Shown here: in pieces, positions 1-11,061 of the stretch
Numbering within the stretch: position 1 is the stretch's first letter
Layout of the letters: each line of letters starts with the position of its first letter
Assembly (NCBI GenBank): GCA_030674185.1
Contig: CM060307.1
Location: 36,605,901 to 36,669,900 of the forward strand
Reading direction: 5' to 3'
From: Monoplex corrugatus
Lineage: Eukaryota > Mollusca > Gastropoda > Littorinimorpha > Ranellidae
DNA: 64,000 nucleotides
The notes under the pieces: model-generated
The model's input: the letters and a program-made list of their open reading frames with translations, nothing else
Told to the model about the DNA's origin: nothing
Database searches by the model: none
Program-made: the position numbers and the translations under genes

Positions 1-49
1 TCTGTCGTTACATGCAACCAGCAAAATTATACAATTAGAACTGGAATAC

Positions 50-340
50 GAACTGTTCAAAGAGCATTCATGGCACACAGACAATTCCACATTCCCTTCA
101 CCCAATCTGCCAGTCATGATTAGGCAGAATCCTTGACTCTGCTGCGACCCACCAACTCCAATCCCCACCCTAAGTACAGAAAAACAAGTTACGCATTGGC
201 AAAATCTTGAAATGGAAAGGGGGATCTATGAAAACCGAAGTTGACACCACCAGATTAACTGATTAAGGTGATCATCAAACAGGTGAGTTTTTATAACTGC
301 GGTCTGGGATCGAACGAAGAGTTTATATGATTGTCTCAAC
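50..340 (-). mobile_element. SINE-A copy 1
   Basis: This is a diverged copy of the main SINE of the window. On the minus strand the order is head with a decayed B box (GTTCGATCC near 310), the core phrase TGGTGGTGTCA near 245-255, a variable purine/pyrimidine spacer, the TTTTGCCAATGCG region near 195-205, and a tail ending in the CTTTGAACA motif near 55. Coordinates are approximate because divergence is high. Confidence 0.7.
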
Positions 341-569
341 CAGTCTCAACTATCTATCTTTCAGCTATCGAATGTCTGTTGTTGGACGTAGGCCTTCTCC
401 AGCTGCTTCCATTCACTTCGCCAGTTCTTGTCAAGTCCATCTAAAGTCGTCTTTCCATCTAGTTTTCTGTCTTTCTCTACTGCGAGTGCCGTCTCTTGGT
501 ATCCAGAACGTGGGTTTTGTTGTCAAACGATTGCCCATTCTTCAACTAAGACAATTCGCTAAAAACTGT

Positions 570-652
570 GACCACAAGGCACGAGGATCGAACCCACGCC
601 TGAATTGTCACACAGCGCTTTATCCAAATTGGCCCAGTGAGCTAATGGGCCA
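570..652 (-). pseudogene. tRNA-like sequence (SINE head)
   Basis: On the minus strand an A-box-like TTAGCTCACTGGG is followed about 45 bp later by a good B box (GGGTTCGATCC). The acceptor and anticodon stems do not pair convincingly, so this is a tRNA-derived remnant, probably of a SINE, and not a working tRNA. Confidence 0.5.
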
Positions 653-1084
653 AGTTAGGAAAGCCACTCTCCGGCAGCATGGTAATCGTAGCGGAAGGCC
701 TCGCCAATCAAACATTTGCCTTGTTCACAATCCACAAAAGGGTTGTCAATGACAGGCTGACCTGAGGTGTGTAAAAATCGTAAGCAACTCCATCACAACG
801 GTGTTAAAAGCACAGATCGGTTCCACGAGTCCTCCACCAGGTGACCCAAGTCTCAGCTGTGTCAACTCAAAGAGACGGGCTTTGCCTGGCCATAGGAACA
901 CTTCTTGTGAACCGGTGAAAGGAGACTGAAGACTTAGAAAAACACTGGCACCTGGCGAAAATGTGGAGTAGAAAGAGACATGGTGGGGTGGGGTGGAAGA
1001 AGGAGAGGAAAAAGCATGGGGAGGGGTAGGGCGAGGGAGAAAGATGGAAGTGTCTCAAAACTAAATGCTGACCCATGCCAACAC
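653..1084. other. No gene recognised
   Basis: Mixed-composition sequence with a G-rich purine stretch at 979-1045. Nothing else is identifiable. Confidence 0.5.
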
Positions 1085-1280
1085 TTAACCCTTTAGTTAA
1101 TTGTATGAGTTTATCCTTTCTCTCCCATCCCTTAGTATTGTTGAGTTATCTTTCTCTCCCATCACCTTGCCCACCAGGTTTCCACAGGTCTCTGGCAGGT
1201 AGGGCGACTCTGAGGAAGTTAAAGGGTTAAACTACCAAACTTGACTCAGGTCGACAGGGTGAGGGAGTGAAAACGGTTAA
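1085..1280. mobile_element. TTAA foldback element copy 1
   Basis: This diverged copy begins TTAACCCTTTAG and has an internal AAAGGGTTAA at 1221-1230 and a terminal GGGAGTGAAAACGGTTAA at 1263-1280. Outer and inner TTAA boundaries match the composite architecture of the better copies. Length 196 bp. Confidence 0.65.
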
Positions 1281-1614
1281 AGCCACAAATCTCACCAACT
1301 CGCTCCGCGCAGGTGAAATGACAAGTTAACCACAGCTCCCGACCTGAAACCCAAAGAAAACCGGGGAAAGAGGAAGCGAAGTAGTGAAACCGAAGACCGG
1401 AGTATCGCGACACTATGGGGTGGACACTTCAGAACAAGCTGAGAGCTAGGGATAAGAGGCCGTGACCGATCGCAGCTGCCAGGACTGGGAACAAACATGA
1501 TCAAACCATACAAACAATATCTCTTTTCTGTTGAGAACCCGCAACATACTAGGGAAAAGGGAGCAAATGTTTCCATAACGTCTCCACGTTTTGAAACTCA
1601 ACGGAATTAAAACG

Positions 1615-1664
1615 TGCGCGCGCGCGCGCGCACACACACACACATAAATATAAATATATATATA

Positions 1665-1732
<68 letters not shown>
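1615..1732. repeat. (GC)n(AC)n(AT)n(GT)n compound tract
   Basis: Alternating purine-pyrimidine throughout: about 8 CG steps, 6 CA, a short AT stretch, then about 32 GT. It is a strong Z-DNA candidate. Confidence 0.95.
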
Positions 1733-1734
<2 letters not shown>

Positions 1735-2563
1735 TACAATGCATTCGTTATTTCAGATTAGGCAGGATGTATGAACTAACATGAACAAGAACCACTAATA
1801 AAATAATTATCCACAACTGAGATACATTTCTCGTCATATCTTGTTCACTGACAAAGACAGACAAACGGACGGACAGACACATACACACGCGCGCCTGCCC
1901 ACCACCCACCGTCTGGTCAACATGAACCACCACCCCTCACCCATTCCATCCCAGACAGACAGACGGACGGACAGACACAAGCGCGGCCGCTCCCCCTCCC
2001 TTAACCACCCACCCCACACTCAGTGTCTGGTCAACAAGAACCACCACCCCTCATCCAATCCATCCCACCCTTTTTTAACACTGGAAAAAAAAAATTTTCT
2101 TCTTTCTTTCTTTTTCTTTTTTGAGACTGAAAAAGCGAGGAAAGGACAGGCAATAAGAGCCCATTGTAGGGGCGAGCTGCGCTGTTTGCTTTCTTCCCCG
2201 GCCAGGCCAGGGCTTAATACCAGTTTGATGAGCTATGGGCCCTTTGCCATTCACTTCATCAAACGCCTGTAACACCGCCACCCTCCTTTCTCCGACCCTT
2301 GTCCTGTTGACACAGGGTCCCCTCAAGGCCCAAGCAGACCCCTTCGGCCCAAGGGGCTGTTGTTGTCGTCGCCTTTTTCTAGTCTTTTTGCTCTGTCCTC
2401 CTGCTACCCCCCCCCCCCCCCCCACTCCGAATAACGTGCCCTGTAGAAAAGTGCAAGAAAACGCGTCAGAAGAAACGCTGTGGCTGTTCCCCCAAAACAA
2501 TCCAGCTCCTTTCCTTCTACCCTCCACTTAAGCTTTATTTCATGATTGTGATCGATCCGGAAA
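1733..2563. other. No gene recognised; simple repeats
   Basis: Two copies of a GACAGACGGACGGACAGACA-like block with CTGGTCAACATGAACCACCA-like sequence (about 1855-1945 and 1955-2055) form an imperfect 115-bp direct duplication. A poly-C run lies at 2406-2422. The rest is unassigned. Confidence 0.5.
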
Positions 2564-2835
2564 ACTGTGTGTGTGTTGTGTGGTGTGTGTGTGGGGTGTG
2601 TGTGTGGTGTGTGTGTGTGGTGGTGTGTGTGTGTGTGTGGTGTGTGTGAGTGAGTGGTGGTGTGTGTGTGTGTGTGTGTGTGCGTGCGCGCGCGTGCGCG
2701 TGTGGAGAGAGAGAAGAGAGGGAGGGAGGGACAGACCAGAGAGACAGAACGAGAGAGAGAGACAGAAGTGGTGGTGTGATGTGAGTGTGTGTGTGTTGTG
2801 TGAAAGAGAGAGAAGAGGAATCAGATGAGGAGAGA
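2564..2835. repeat. Interrupted (GT)n followed by (GA)n
   Basis: GT-rich sequence with GG interruptions and a GCGCGC segment passes into GA-rich sequence at 2704. All long frames here are Cys-Val or Thr-His artefacts. Confidence 0.95.
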
Positions 2836-2976
2836 GAGTCGCACTTCTGAGAGTGTGCGAAGCGATGAGGAAGGAGGTTGAGTGTGCACAATCACATATT
2901 ATCAGCATATTCATGTGCAAGTTTTCAAATCAAAGGGACTTCACACAACTGCAGACTAAAACAAAACAAACAAACA

Positions 2977-2978
<2 letters not shown>

Positions 2979-3026
<48 letters not shown>

Positions 3027-3045
3027 CACACACACAACAAACAAA
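2979..3045. repeat. (CA)n
   Basis: About 30 CA units, with one AA interruption, flanked by CAAA repeats. Confidence 0.95.
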
Positions 3046-3173
3046 CAAAAAAACCGCTGCAATGGGTAATCGCGAGTCCATTTTTGATGGTATATCACAA
3101 TGTTTGGATCACGAAGAGCCCAAAACAAAGGATTTTTTAAAAATTACTATTGCCATCTATCGATTTGCAAATT

Positions 3174-3191
3174 CTGTGTGTGTGTGTGTGG

Positions 3192-3279
<88 letters not shown>

Positions 3280-3286
3280 TGGTGTG

Positions 3287-3347
<61 letters not shown>
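3174..3347. repeat. (GT)n
   Basis: A long GT tract of about 85 units with four single-base interruptions (GG or TT). It truncates a SINE-B head at 3347. Confidence 0.95.
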
Positions 3348-3348
<1 letters not shown>

Positions 3349-3410
3349 TGTCAGGCGAACCCTCCGACTGGAAGTCACACGTTTACCCGCTTGACTAATG
3401 TTCCCGACAA
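3347..3410 (-). mobile_element. SINE-B head fragment
   Basis: The minus strand reads TTAGTCAAGCGGGTAAACG (A-box region) and GGAGGGTTCGCCTG (B box) at tRNA spacing. It is cut off by the adjoining (GT)n tract. Confidence 0.55.
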
Positions 3411-3599
3411 CAAATTAATATAAAACAAATTTTCCGAAATACAGTGTAAACAACAGACTCCCTGCAATACTACATACTATAATGATTTCAGTATAAAACA
3501 TCAGTAAAAAGCATTTTATAAATCAAACGTGAACACAATCAATGAGACAAGCGAGGAAAGGTGGGGATGGTGGGTGGGAGCACAGGTCAGTCCCGCGGG

Positions 3600-4560
3600 A
3601 TTCTTCATGCATGATGTCGACAGAAAACAAAGACAGATTGATCCAAGTTGTTCATCCGTCGGACCGCCAAAGATCATCTAGTCATCCGGATATTGGGATG
3701 GCCAATCTCCGGGTGTTGTGGGTACACAGGTGGCTGGTCAGTCCTCTCCGCTCCCGGAAAAATCTCTGGCAATGCGGACAGGGAATGATGACCGCAGATG
3801 GTGGGTTGCTGATTCTGTTCTTCTGGCCTGTCTACGTCTACGTTCATCAGCTGTGTATTGGTTCTGTTGGCTTCGCAGATTCTCAAGCCCTTGCCGACAG
3901 CCGATCACCACTTTCCTCTGTCCACAACTGACTCCTCCCATGTATCAGAGTTGATTTTGAAGGCCTTCAGTGACACTTTCAGGGTATCTTTGAAGCGCGG
4001 TGACACTTTCAGGTATCTTGAGCGCAGTGACACTTTCAGGGTATCTTTAAAGCGCAGTGACACTTTCAGGGTATCTTTGAAGCACTTCTCCTGACCTCCC
4101 TGGGAGCGTTTGCCTTGATGTAGTTTGTTACGCAAGTTTCTTTGGAAGACCGTGGTCTGAGATGCGAACTACATGTCATGCCCATCACAGATGTGACTAC
4201 ATCAAGAGCGAGGGCCTCAGTGTCTGGGATCTTGTCTTGCCACTTTCTTCAAGGAAACTTTCTGACGCAGGTAGTGTGTGAAAGTGGTTCAGCTTCCTGG
4301 CATGACGCTAACTGACTGTCCGTGTTTCATAAAATCTTGCATTCACTTCATTATCGATGACTACATTTCTGGAGAGGGTGCTGCCAGGGTATGTGAACTT
4401 GTTTATCACACAGACGCTCACTGCTCGTTGACAGTGATGCTGGGTTCTAAGTATGGATTTCCTGGCGTTGGTTGATGCATGATTCAGTCTTTTTCGTACT
4501 GAACCTTTAGGCCGAAGTTGTTGCAAGCATCACACAATTCGTCAGCATTACGTTATATGT
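3600..4560 (-). mobile_element. LINE 3' remnant (RT C-terminus and zinc knuckle)
   Basis: Reading the minus strand from 4526 gives FTYPGSTLSRNVVIDNEVN, typical of the thumb region of non-LTR reverse transcriptases. After frameshifts come a WQDKIPDTEALA-like segment, HQGKRSQGGQEKCFKDTLK with AFKINSDTWEES, and a C-x2-C-x12-H-x3-H finger at about 3718-3781. This order (GKRSQGGQ..KDTLK, then a C2H2 finger) is that of a common RTE/jockey-like metazoan LINE. It is broken by several frameshifts and stops and by an internal 29-30-bp tandem repeat. Non-functional. Confidence 0.8.
3955..4090. repeat. 29-30-bp tandem repeat inside the LINE remnant
   Basis: About four and a half units of AGTGACACTTTCAGGGTATC followed by TTTGAAGCGC. 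On the minus strand each unit encodes KDTLKVSLR or a shifted version of it. The unit is the LINE's own KDTLK-S-L codons, so the repeat arose after insertion by local duplication. Confidence 0.85.
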
Positions 4561-4766
4561 CATTTCGGAAGACGAGTTCATAAATAACAAAATCTCTTTT
4601 CAGACAGGTGAAGAAGAAATGCGTGTGCACATGTTGTATAGGCCTACTCTACAACAGAACTGAACAGAACAGAACACTATACTCACCACTGGCCCCGACG
4701 AGAGCGGCCAAGTGCAGCAACAGTAACAACCACACAGCTCGCCACCTCGCTACGGCCATGACAGGC

Positions 4767-5474
4767 CCCTCTGAAAACACACAGCACACACCACATCAAT
4801 ACATGACCCTCTGAAAACACACAGCACACACCACATCAATACATGACCCTCTGAAAACACACAGCACACATCACATCAATACATGACCCTCTGAAAACAC
4901 ACAGCACACATCACATCAATACATGACCCTCTGAAAACAAAGCACACATCACATCAATACATGACCCTCTGAAAACACACAGCACACATCACATCAATAC
5001 ATGACCCTCTGAAAACACACAGCACACACACACATCAATACATGACCCTCTGAAAACACACAGCACACACCACATCAATACATGACCCTCTGAAAACACA
5101 CAGCACACACCACATCAATACATGACCCTCTGAAAACACACAGCACATCAATACATGACCCCTGAAAACACACAACACACATCACATCAGTACATGAACC
5201 CTCTGAAAACACACAGCACACATCACATCAAACAGACCCTCTGAAAACACACAGCACACATCACATCAATACATGACCTCTGAAAACACACAACACACAT
5301 CACATCAATACATGACCCTCTGAAAACAGACAGCACACATCACATCAATACATGACCCTCTGAAAACACAGCACACATCACATCAATACATGACCCTCTG
5401 AAAACACACAGCACACATCACATCAATACATGACCCTCTGAAAACACACAGCACACATCACATCAGTACATGAT
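4767..5474. repeat. 40-bp minisatellite, about 18 units
   Basis: Unit: CTCTGAAAACACACAGCACA then CACCACATCAATACATGACC. Units differ mainly by CACC/CATC and by small deletions (for example near 5150 and 5225). High identity between units implies recent amplification. Open frames across it are fortuitous. Confidence 0.95.
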
Positions 5475-5489
5475 CCAAGACTTTTTTTT

Positions 5490-6390
5490 AGAGCAGAAAT
5501 GCTTAAGCAAGCAAACAAGCAAGCAAGGAAGTAAGCAAGCAAGCAAGCGCACACACGGCCGCATATACACATAGACACAAACGCGCGCGCGCGTGCACGA
5601 ACGCACGCACACACACAATCAATAAGATTTGTTTTTGTAGAACTGATCTGCATATGGTTTGCATTACACCAATCTGAAACTTTATACATAGTTGTAATGT
5701 TTCTTGGATTTCAGTTTTCTGTTTCGGGGAGAAGGGGGAGAAAGACAGAGGGGGGAGGGAAGGAAGAGAGGGAGGGGAAAGAGAAAGAGAAAGAGAGAGA
5801 GAGAGAGGAGAAAAATAAAGAACAAATACAAATTAAATTTTCAAGAGCAGTATTGCTGTTAGTGTTATACATCCAGCCTTCGCCAATGGAGATGTAGAAC
5901 GAAAAGAGACTCACTGGAAAGAGGCAGAGGGTCCTAGACATACAAGAATTTGAAGGGAAGGGGTGGGGTGGGGGTGGAATAGGGAAAGGGTTCAGTTCGT
6001 CAAAGTGCCAACAAGTGCTGTGGAAAGACATGCACAAAGCCCTGGAAGCTGATACAACACGAACAGCATCGCACACTGTGTGGCACACAGTCTGCCAATC
6101 ACAGCTCCTCTCAAGCCCCCTCCCCCCCTCACCCCCTCCTTCCTTCCTCTCTCAAACACAAACTAACCGACAGACAGACAGAGACAGACACACACACGCA
6201 CACACACACACACACACAAATACACTAGAAACACATACAGAAACACACAGAGAAAAAGAGAACACACACACACACACAACACACACACACACACACAGAC
6301 ACACACGCACAGACACACACGCAGAAACACACATACACGCAGAAACACACACACGCAGAAACACACACACACACACACCCACACAATCAT
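5490..6390. repeat. Simple-repeat cluster
   Basis: (AAGC)n at 5510-5548, a CG/CA tract at 5570-5618, GA-rich at 5730-5812 and long interrupted CA at 6175-6385 containing CGCAGAAACACACA repeats. The sequence between is unremarkable. Confidence 0.9.
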
Positions 6391-6662
6391 CCCGATCCGT
6401 CTCAGCTCTCAACAGAAGTCAATTTTCTTGTCACCCCTTCCACCCCACACCCTCCACAAACGGTGTACCTCCACCGCCATCCCTCCACCTGAGTGACGTT
6501 TCCCCATACCTGCCTGACACTTTGATAAGCACATCTGTGTGATAGGAGGAGACAGGGAAGGGGTGGAGGGTAAAAAGCAGTCAGAAGAGGGTATGTAGTG
6601 GGTGACTATTAGATTCAGAAAGGGAGAAAAAAACCAATTTCTTCCAAAATCAGTTCTTTACA

Positions 6663-6675
6663 CACAACACACACA

Positions 6676-6743
<68 letters not shown>

Positions 6744-6745
6744 CG
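6663..6745. repeat. (CA)n
   Basis: About 40 CA units with one interruption, ending in GCGCGC. Confidence 0.95.
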
Positions 6746-7299
6746 CGCGGTTCTACAGCTGACTCAGACGAAAGCTGAAGTCTGTACCGCCTCAGTCTCC
6801 TACAACAGAGTTGTGCGAAATCCTCACTTTTTAATGCTTAGCCTTATTAGCCTGCTAGCAGTTAGTTTTCTAAGTTTGTTTGTTTGTTTTAAGTTGAATG
6901 CTCCATTACTTCAAGGCAGTCGATAGTGATGTGGTAGAATCTGCAATATAATATCTCTCCCTCGCTGACTTACCATCATCAACTCTGAACTGGATCAGTA
7001 CCCATTCACAATTGGGTAAGGTTCCTTCCTTGCAGTGAAAATCTATCAGTCATGTGCTTATGCAGCTTACACAGTGACAGCAGTAAGCTTGCTCTCACGG
7101 CACCAAATTTACATCACCCATAATTGTAATTATGGTCGATAAGAAAGAAAATAACAGATACAACACAAAACGATCCATCGCTGAGGTTATGAAAGCAAGA
7201 AGTAGTAATAAATGTACTGATATCATGCCAATTTAACTGTATGGAAGTTCTATAAAGTCAACACCGGTGGCAAGATGTACTAGAAAAGTAATAAATCTT
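6746..7299. other. No gene recognised
   Basis: AT-rich unique-looking DNA. A reverse GTGAATGGGTAC segment near 7000 resembles the SINE-like body at 60545. Confidence 0.5.
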
Positions 7300-8050
7300 G
7301 TCGGCATGAATGAGCCTCTGATCGCACGATTCGTGCCAGGAAAGTAATATTGCGCTGTTTTCCACTTGACATATTTGTTTTTTTAATTCCCACTGAAATG
7401 ATAACTTTTTCTAATCTGATCTGTGAAATGCTTTTTTTCAGTCCACCACAGAGGGTCGTGTCAAAATGGCAGTCTTACACTTTTCCCAATTTAAGAAAAC
7501 TTAATCTGCGAAATGTTAGTTTTTAAAATCTCTTAACTTTTTCGGTACACCGTAAAGTATTGTACCAGAGATAGTAATTATTACACTTCTCCCAACTTTT
7601 AAAACAATCTGATCTATGAAATGTCGACGTTTAAAATCTCGTCTCTGAAATGTTTTAAAATCTGATCTGTCAAATGCTACCTCTTTCAGTCCACCACAGA
7701 GGATTGTGCCAGGAAAGCATTCTCACACCGTTTCCAACTTAGAAAAAGAGTTATATGTAAAATATTAACTTTTAAAATCAAGTATTCTTACACTTTTTCC
7801 AACTAAGAAAAAGAGTTGTGAGATATTAACTTTTAAAATCTGATCAATGAGAGGTTGACTTTTTTTTAAAATTATTTTTTATTTTTTATTTTTTATTTTA
7901 TTTTTTGGTCCACTGTAAGAGGTTCTGCCAAAAAGGTACTAATTGTTATACTTATGCCAACTTTAAAAAAAAAAGAAGCCTGATTTGTGAAATGTTTTAC
8001 CTTTCAGTTCACCATAGAAAGTCGTGCTAGAAAGGTAATACTGCACTTAC

Positions 8051-8084
<34 letters not shown>

Positions 8085-8530
8085 CCAACAACAACAAAAC
8101 ACGATCAGTGAAATGTTAACTTTTAAAATCTGATCTGAGAAATGCCAACTTTTCAAATCTGATCTGTGAAATGTCAACCTTTAATAAAATCTGATCTGTG
8201 AAATGCCAACTTGTAACATCTGATCTATAAAATGCCAACTTTTCAAATCTGATATGCGAAATGTCGACTTTTAAAAGACGTGAAATGTCAACTTTTCCGG
8301 TCCACCACAAAGGGTCTTGCCCGTAAGGTAATGTCACACGCTTCCCAACTAATCAGCCAAATGTCAACTTTTCAGATCTTATCTCGAAATATTAACTTTT
8401 TCAATGCACTATAGCCGGTTCTGGAGAAAAAAACCAAAAAAACAAAAAAGAATAAATATTGCTCATGCCAATGTGAAAAAAAAAAGGATCTGTGATATGT
8501 TAGCCCTTTCAGTCCACCATAGGTGGTAAA
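7300..8530. repeat. AT-rich degenerate satellite
   Basis: About nine spaced copies of a phrase like CAGTCCACCACAGAGGGT followed by CGTGCCAGGAAAG and a CCCAACTT segment occur near 7315, 7440, 7548, 7688, 7908, 8006, 8299, 8403 and 8510. Between them is a shorter repeat, AATCTGATCTGTGAAATG plus CCAACTTTT, most regular at 8100-8290 with a period of 24-30 bp. A poly-A run of about 31 lies at 8053-8083. The pattern is a two-level tandem repeat. Confidence 0.8.
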
Positions 8531-8769
8531 AGGAGGAGTAAAGGGGTAGTGAGGGGGCAAAGCTACCACCCTTGTGAGGGGCCTAGCGGGTTATTGTTGT
8601 GCCCCGAGCCTTGTTATTGCTCTCTCACCTGTCTGTTGTTATAACCTTATCACCTTATCTGTACCCCTCGCTTCCCTCCCCTTGCTCGTCTCTGCTTGTT
8701 TTCTGCCCACCTTATGAAACCCCTCTTCCCTTTTCAAACCCCAATCCCCCCATTTCACCCCTTAACTCG

Positions 8770-9045
8770 CACGCACACACGCACGCGCGCATGCATATAC
8801 ACAAACAGGCATGCACACATCCGCACAAGTATGCACATGTATGAATATCATGTTCAATATATATATACATACATATATAAATATATATATATATATATCT
8901 ATACACACACACATACATGTATACGTGTGTGTGTGCGTGCGTGCGTGCGTGGGGTGTGTGTGTGTGTTTGTGTGTGTGTCTATGTGGTTTGTGTGTTTGT
9001 TTTGTTGTGTTCGTGTGTGTGTTTGTTGTGTGTGTTGTGTATAAT
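8770..9045. repeat. CA/AT/GT compound tract
   Basis: CACG-rich, then AT-rich (8856-8900), then CA, then GT/GTTT-rich simple sequence. Confidence 0.9.
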
Positions 9046-9222
9046 GGTTCCTAATACTTATTTCTATTCCAGTTTCGGCAATGCTGTTTGTGAATTAGAA
9101 ATGTTTTGGTACTGTAAAATGCAACAAGCATGTTTGAATGAACGTTGCCTATAAAATGAATATGACCTGCATAACCTATGTGTGTATGTATGTTTTATGA
9201 AAGAGAGACGAGACACAAGCAG

Positions 9223-9223
<1 letters not shown>

Positions 9224-9285
<62 letters not shown>

Positions 9286-9317
9286 GATAAGAATCAGTTT
9301 TCAGTTTGTGAGAAAGC

Positions 9318-9375
<58 letters not shown>
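9224..9375. repeat. (CA)(GA)n and (CT)n inverted microsatellites
   Basis: About 22 GA units are followed after a 37-bp spacer by about 29 CT units. The two arms are mutually complementary and could form a long hairpin. Confidence 0.95.
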
Positions 9376-9377
<2 letters not shown>

Positions 9378-9570
9378 ACACACATAAACATACACGTTCC
9401 TAGTTCCTGACATCCTTTCACAAGAACAGTAATACGTAAACATCTAATTTATAAGCATGAACAGCATGACAGTAAAAACAAGTAGACTATAAATGGGTTT
9501 CATTTCATTATTCAACAACACAAACGTGCTATGGCACTTGGACACGCGTAAACAAAATAAATGAGATGCT

Positions 9571-9674
9571 CAGACTATAAGTGTTGCTGTTAATAGTATG
9601 AACAATTACAGTTTAACCCTTTAGGCTCATAAATGTTGATGTTAATTGTACGAACAATTACAGTTTAACTCTTT
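9571..9674. repeat. 52-bp tandem duplication at a foldback edge
   Basis: The segment with GTTGCTGTTAATAGTATG and GAACAATTACAGTTTAAC is present twice with about 90% identity. Both copies end in TTTAAC(C/T)CTTT, so the duplication includes the left terminus of TTAA foldback copy 2. Confidence 0.75.
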
Positions 9675-9867
9675 GACTCCCTTCACCCTATCCACCAGTT
9701 TCCTTCATTGCCAGCCATGGTAGCCAACCAAAAACTTAACCCTTTCACTCGCTCTCCCTATCCATCGTTTCCAGCAGGAAACTGATAGGTAGGAACAGGA
9801 CATTAATTCTTTAATTTCCTTTCAAGTACTTACAGCTGGTTGACAAGGGACACGCTGAAAGAGTTAA
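9665..9867. mobile_element. TTAA foldback element copy 2
   Basis: The left end is TTAACTCTTTGACTCCC and the right end GAAAGAGTTAA. An inner CTTAACCCTTTCACTCGC follows the long arm, which carries CCATGGTAGCCAACC. The left boundary lies in a 52-bp tandem duplication (9571-9674), so a second TTAACCCTTT lies just upstream. Length 203 bp. Confidence 0.75.
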
Positions 9868-10011
9868 AGCTCAGCCTCAAAAGCTAGTGGCACATACCAG
9901 CGTGATAGTTTGGCATTCCTATCATTAGAAGTGGGTCTTTTTGTATAGTGTATGGTAATGAAATGCATGATCACAATCTGTCAGGTTAGCACAATTATCA
10001 TTTCACCTGGC

Positions 10012-10352
10012 TGAAGTTTGGATTTTGTTAAACAGGGATTCATCGCACTGGGGAAAATTCCATACGTGCTCCACCCAAATTTGCCAGAAACTATCTGGCA
10101 AACTCCCTGAGCCTGCGCAAAACCCTATGCGCTGGCAAGGTCTTGGAATGGGAAAGGAAAAGGGGAAAAGAAAGCGAGAGATACAGAGAGAGAGAGAGAG
10201 ATACAGATACAGAGAGACAGACACTAAACTGACACTACCAAAATGATGGAAACATTAAAATGGGTAGCATACAACCCCCCCCCCCCACCAATTTGCACAC
10301 TAGGACTGAACTCGAGGTATTAGATCTTGAGTCCATGGTACGTTATGGGATA
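10012..10352 (-). mobile_element. SINE-A copy 2
   Basis: This is a nearly full-length copy. On the minus strand it has the B-box region CTCGAGTTCAGTCC, the core, the GCCAGCGCATAGGGTTTTGC block, GGTGGAGCACGTATGG and the AACAAAATCC tail. An expanded (GA)n tract at 10184-10220 fills the variable spacer, and a poly-C run at 10270-10287 interrupts the head side. It shows SINE-A spacers turning into microsatellites. Confidence 0.85.
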
Positions 10353-10367
10353 ACCTTTGCCGTGTTT

Positions 10368-10369
<2 letters not shown>

Positions 10370-10423
<54 letters not shown>
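10370..10423. repeat. (CT)n
   Basis: A pure CT tract of about 27 units, ending at GCGCGC. Confidence 0.95.
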
Positions 10424-10425
<2 letters not shown>

Positions 10426-11061
10426 GCGCGCGCTTTTCAATTTGAAGCACATCACCTTCTCCGAACCAGCTTTCAACGGACCCAGACAAGAAAAAAGACA
10501 AGTGACAGCCGGGGAAATGTCAGAGTGTCATGCAAGCCACTAATCTTCGTCATCAAGACTAATGACAATAATACTAACGCCCTGTCAACCTGTCCCCTTC
10601 GGAACATGTACGGCCACACAGCAGCAAAAGGAGAATACACTAAGGACCCATTATCTTCCAGTGTGTGTTTTTTTTTTTTTACGTTATATTATTTAATAGA
10701 CTGATAGAAATTATGACCATGGAGAAATTATGGCCACAAACAGCGACAGGAGACAGTATTATGGTAACCTATCAGCGTCAAGACAGGATTTCGAGAGATT
10801 TTACTTATAATCTATTTATTTATTCTATTTTTATTAACGTATTTATCTATTTACTAATTCAATCATTCACCTTCCTTACTTATTCATTTACTCACTTGTT
10901 TCGTTTTTCAAGATTATAAAGCTACATTCATAAAAACTAGATATATATGACGAGGTATCAGGGAAGGTAGGCAACAATTTATTCTTGACCACAGGAGATA
11001 AATGTATTTCGTCAATACAACAGAACAACAATACAAGACATAAAGGGCCTACTACTTATTC
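10424..11061. other. No gene recognised
   Basis: Unassigned sequence with a T-rich stretch of TTTAT/TTTAC words at 10795-10915. Confidence 0.5.

Noticed and set aside
4767..5474. CRISPR-like regular repeat array
   Set aside because: Units are contiguous 40-bp tandem repeats without unique spacers, and the DNA is eukaryotic.
8116..8337. 73-codon minus-strand frame with repeated KVDIS/KLAF words
   Set aside because: It is a reading of the degenerate 24-30-bp satellite.
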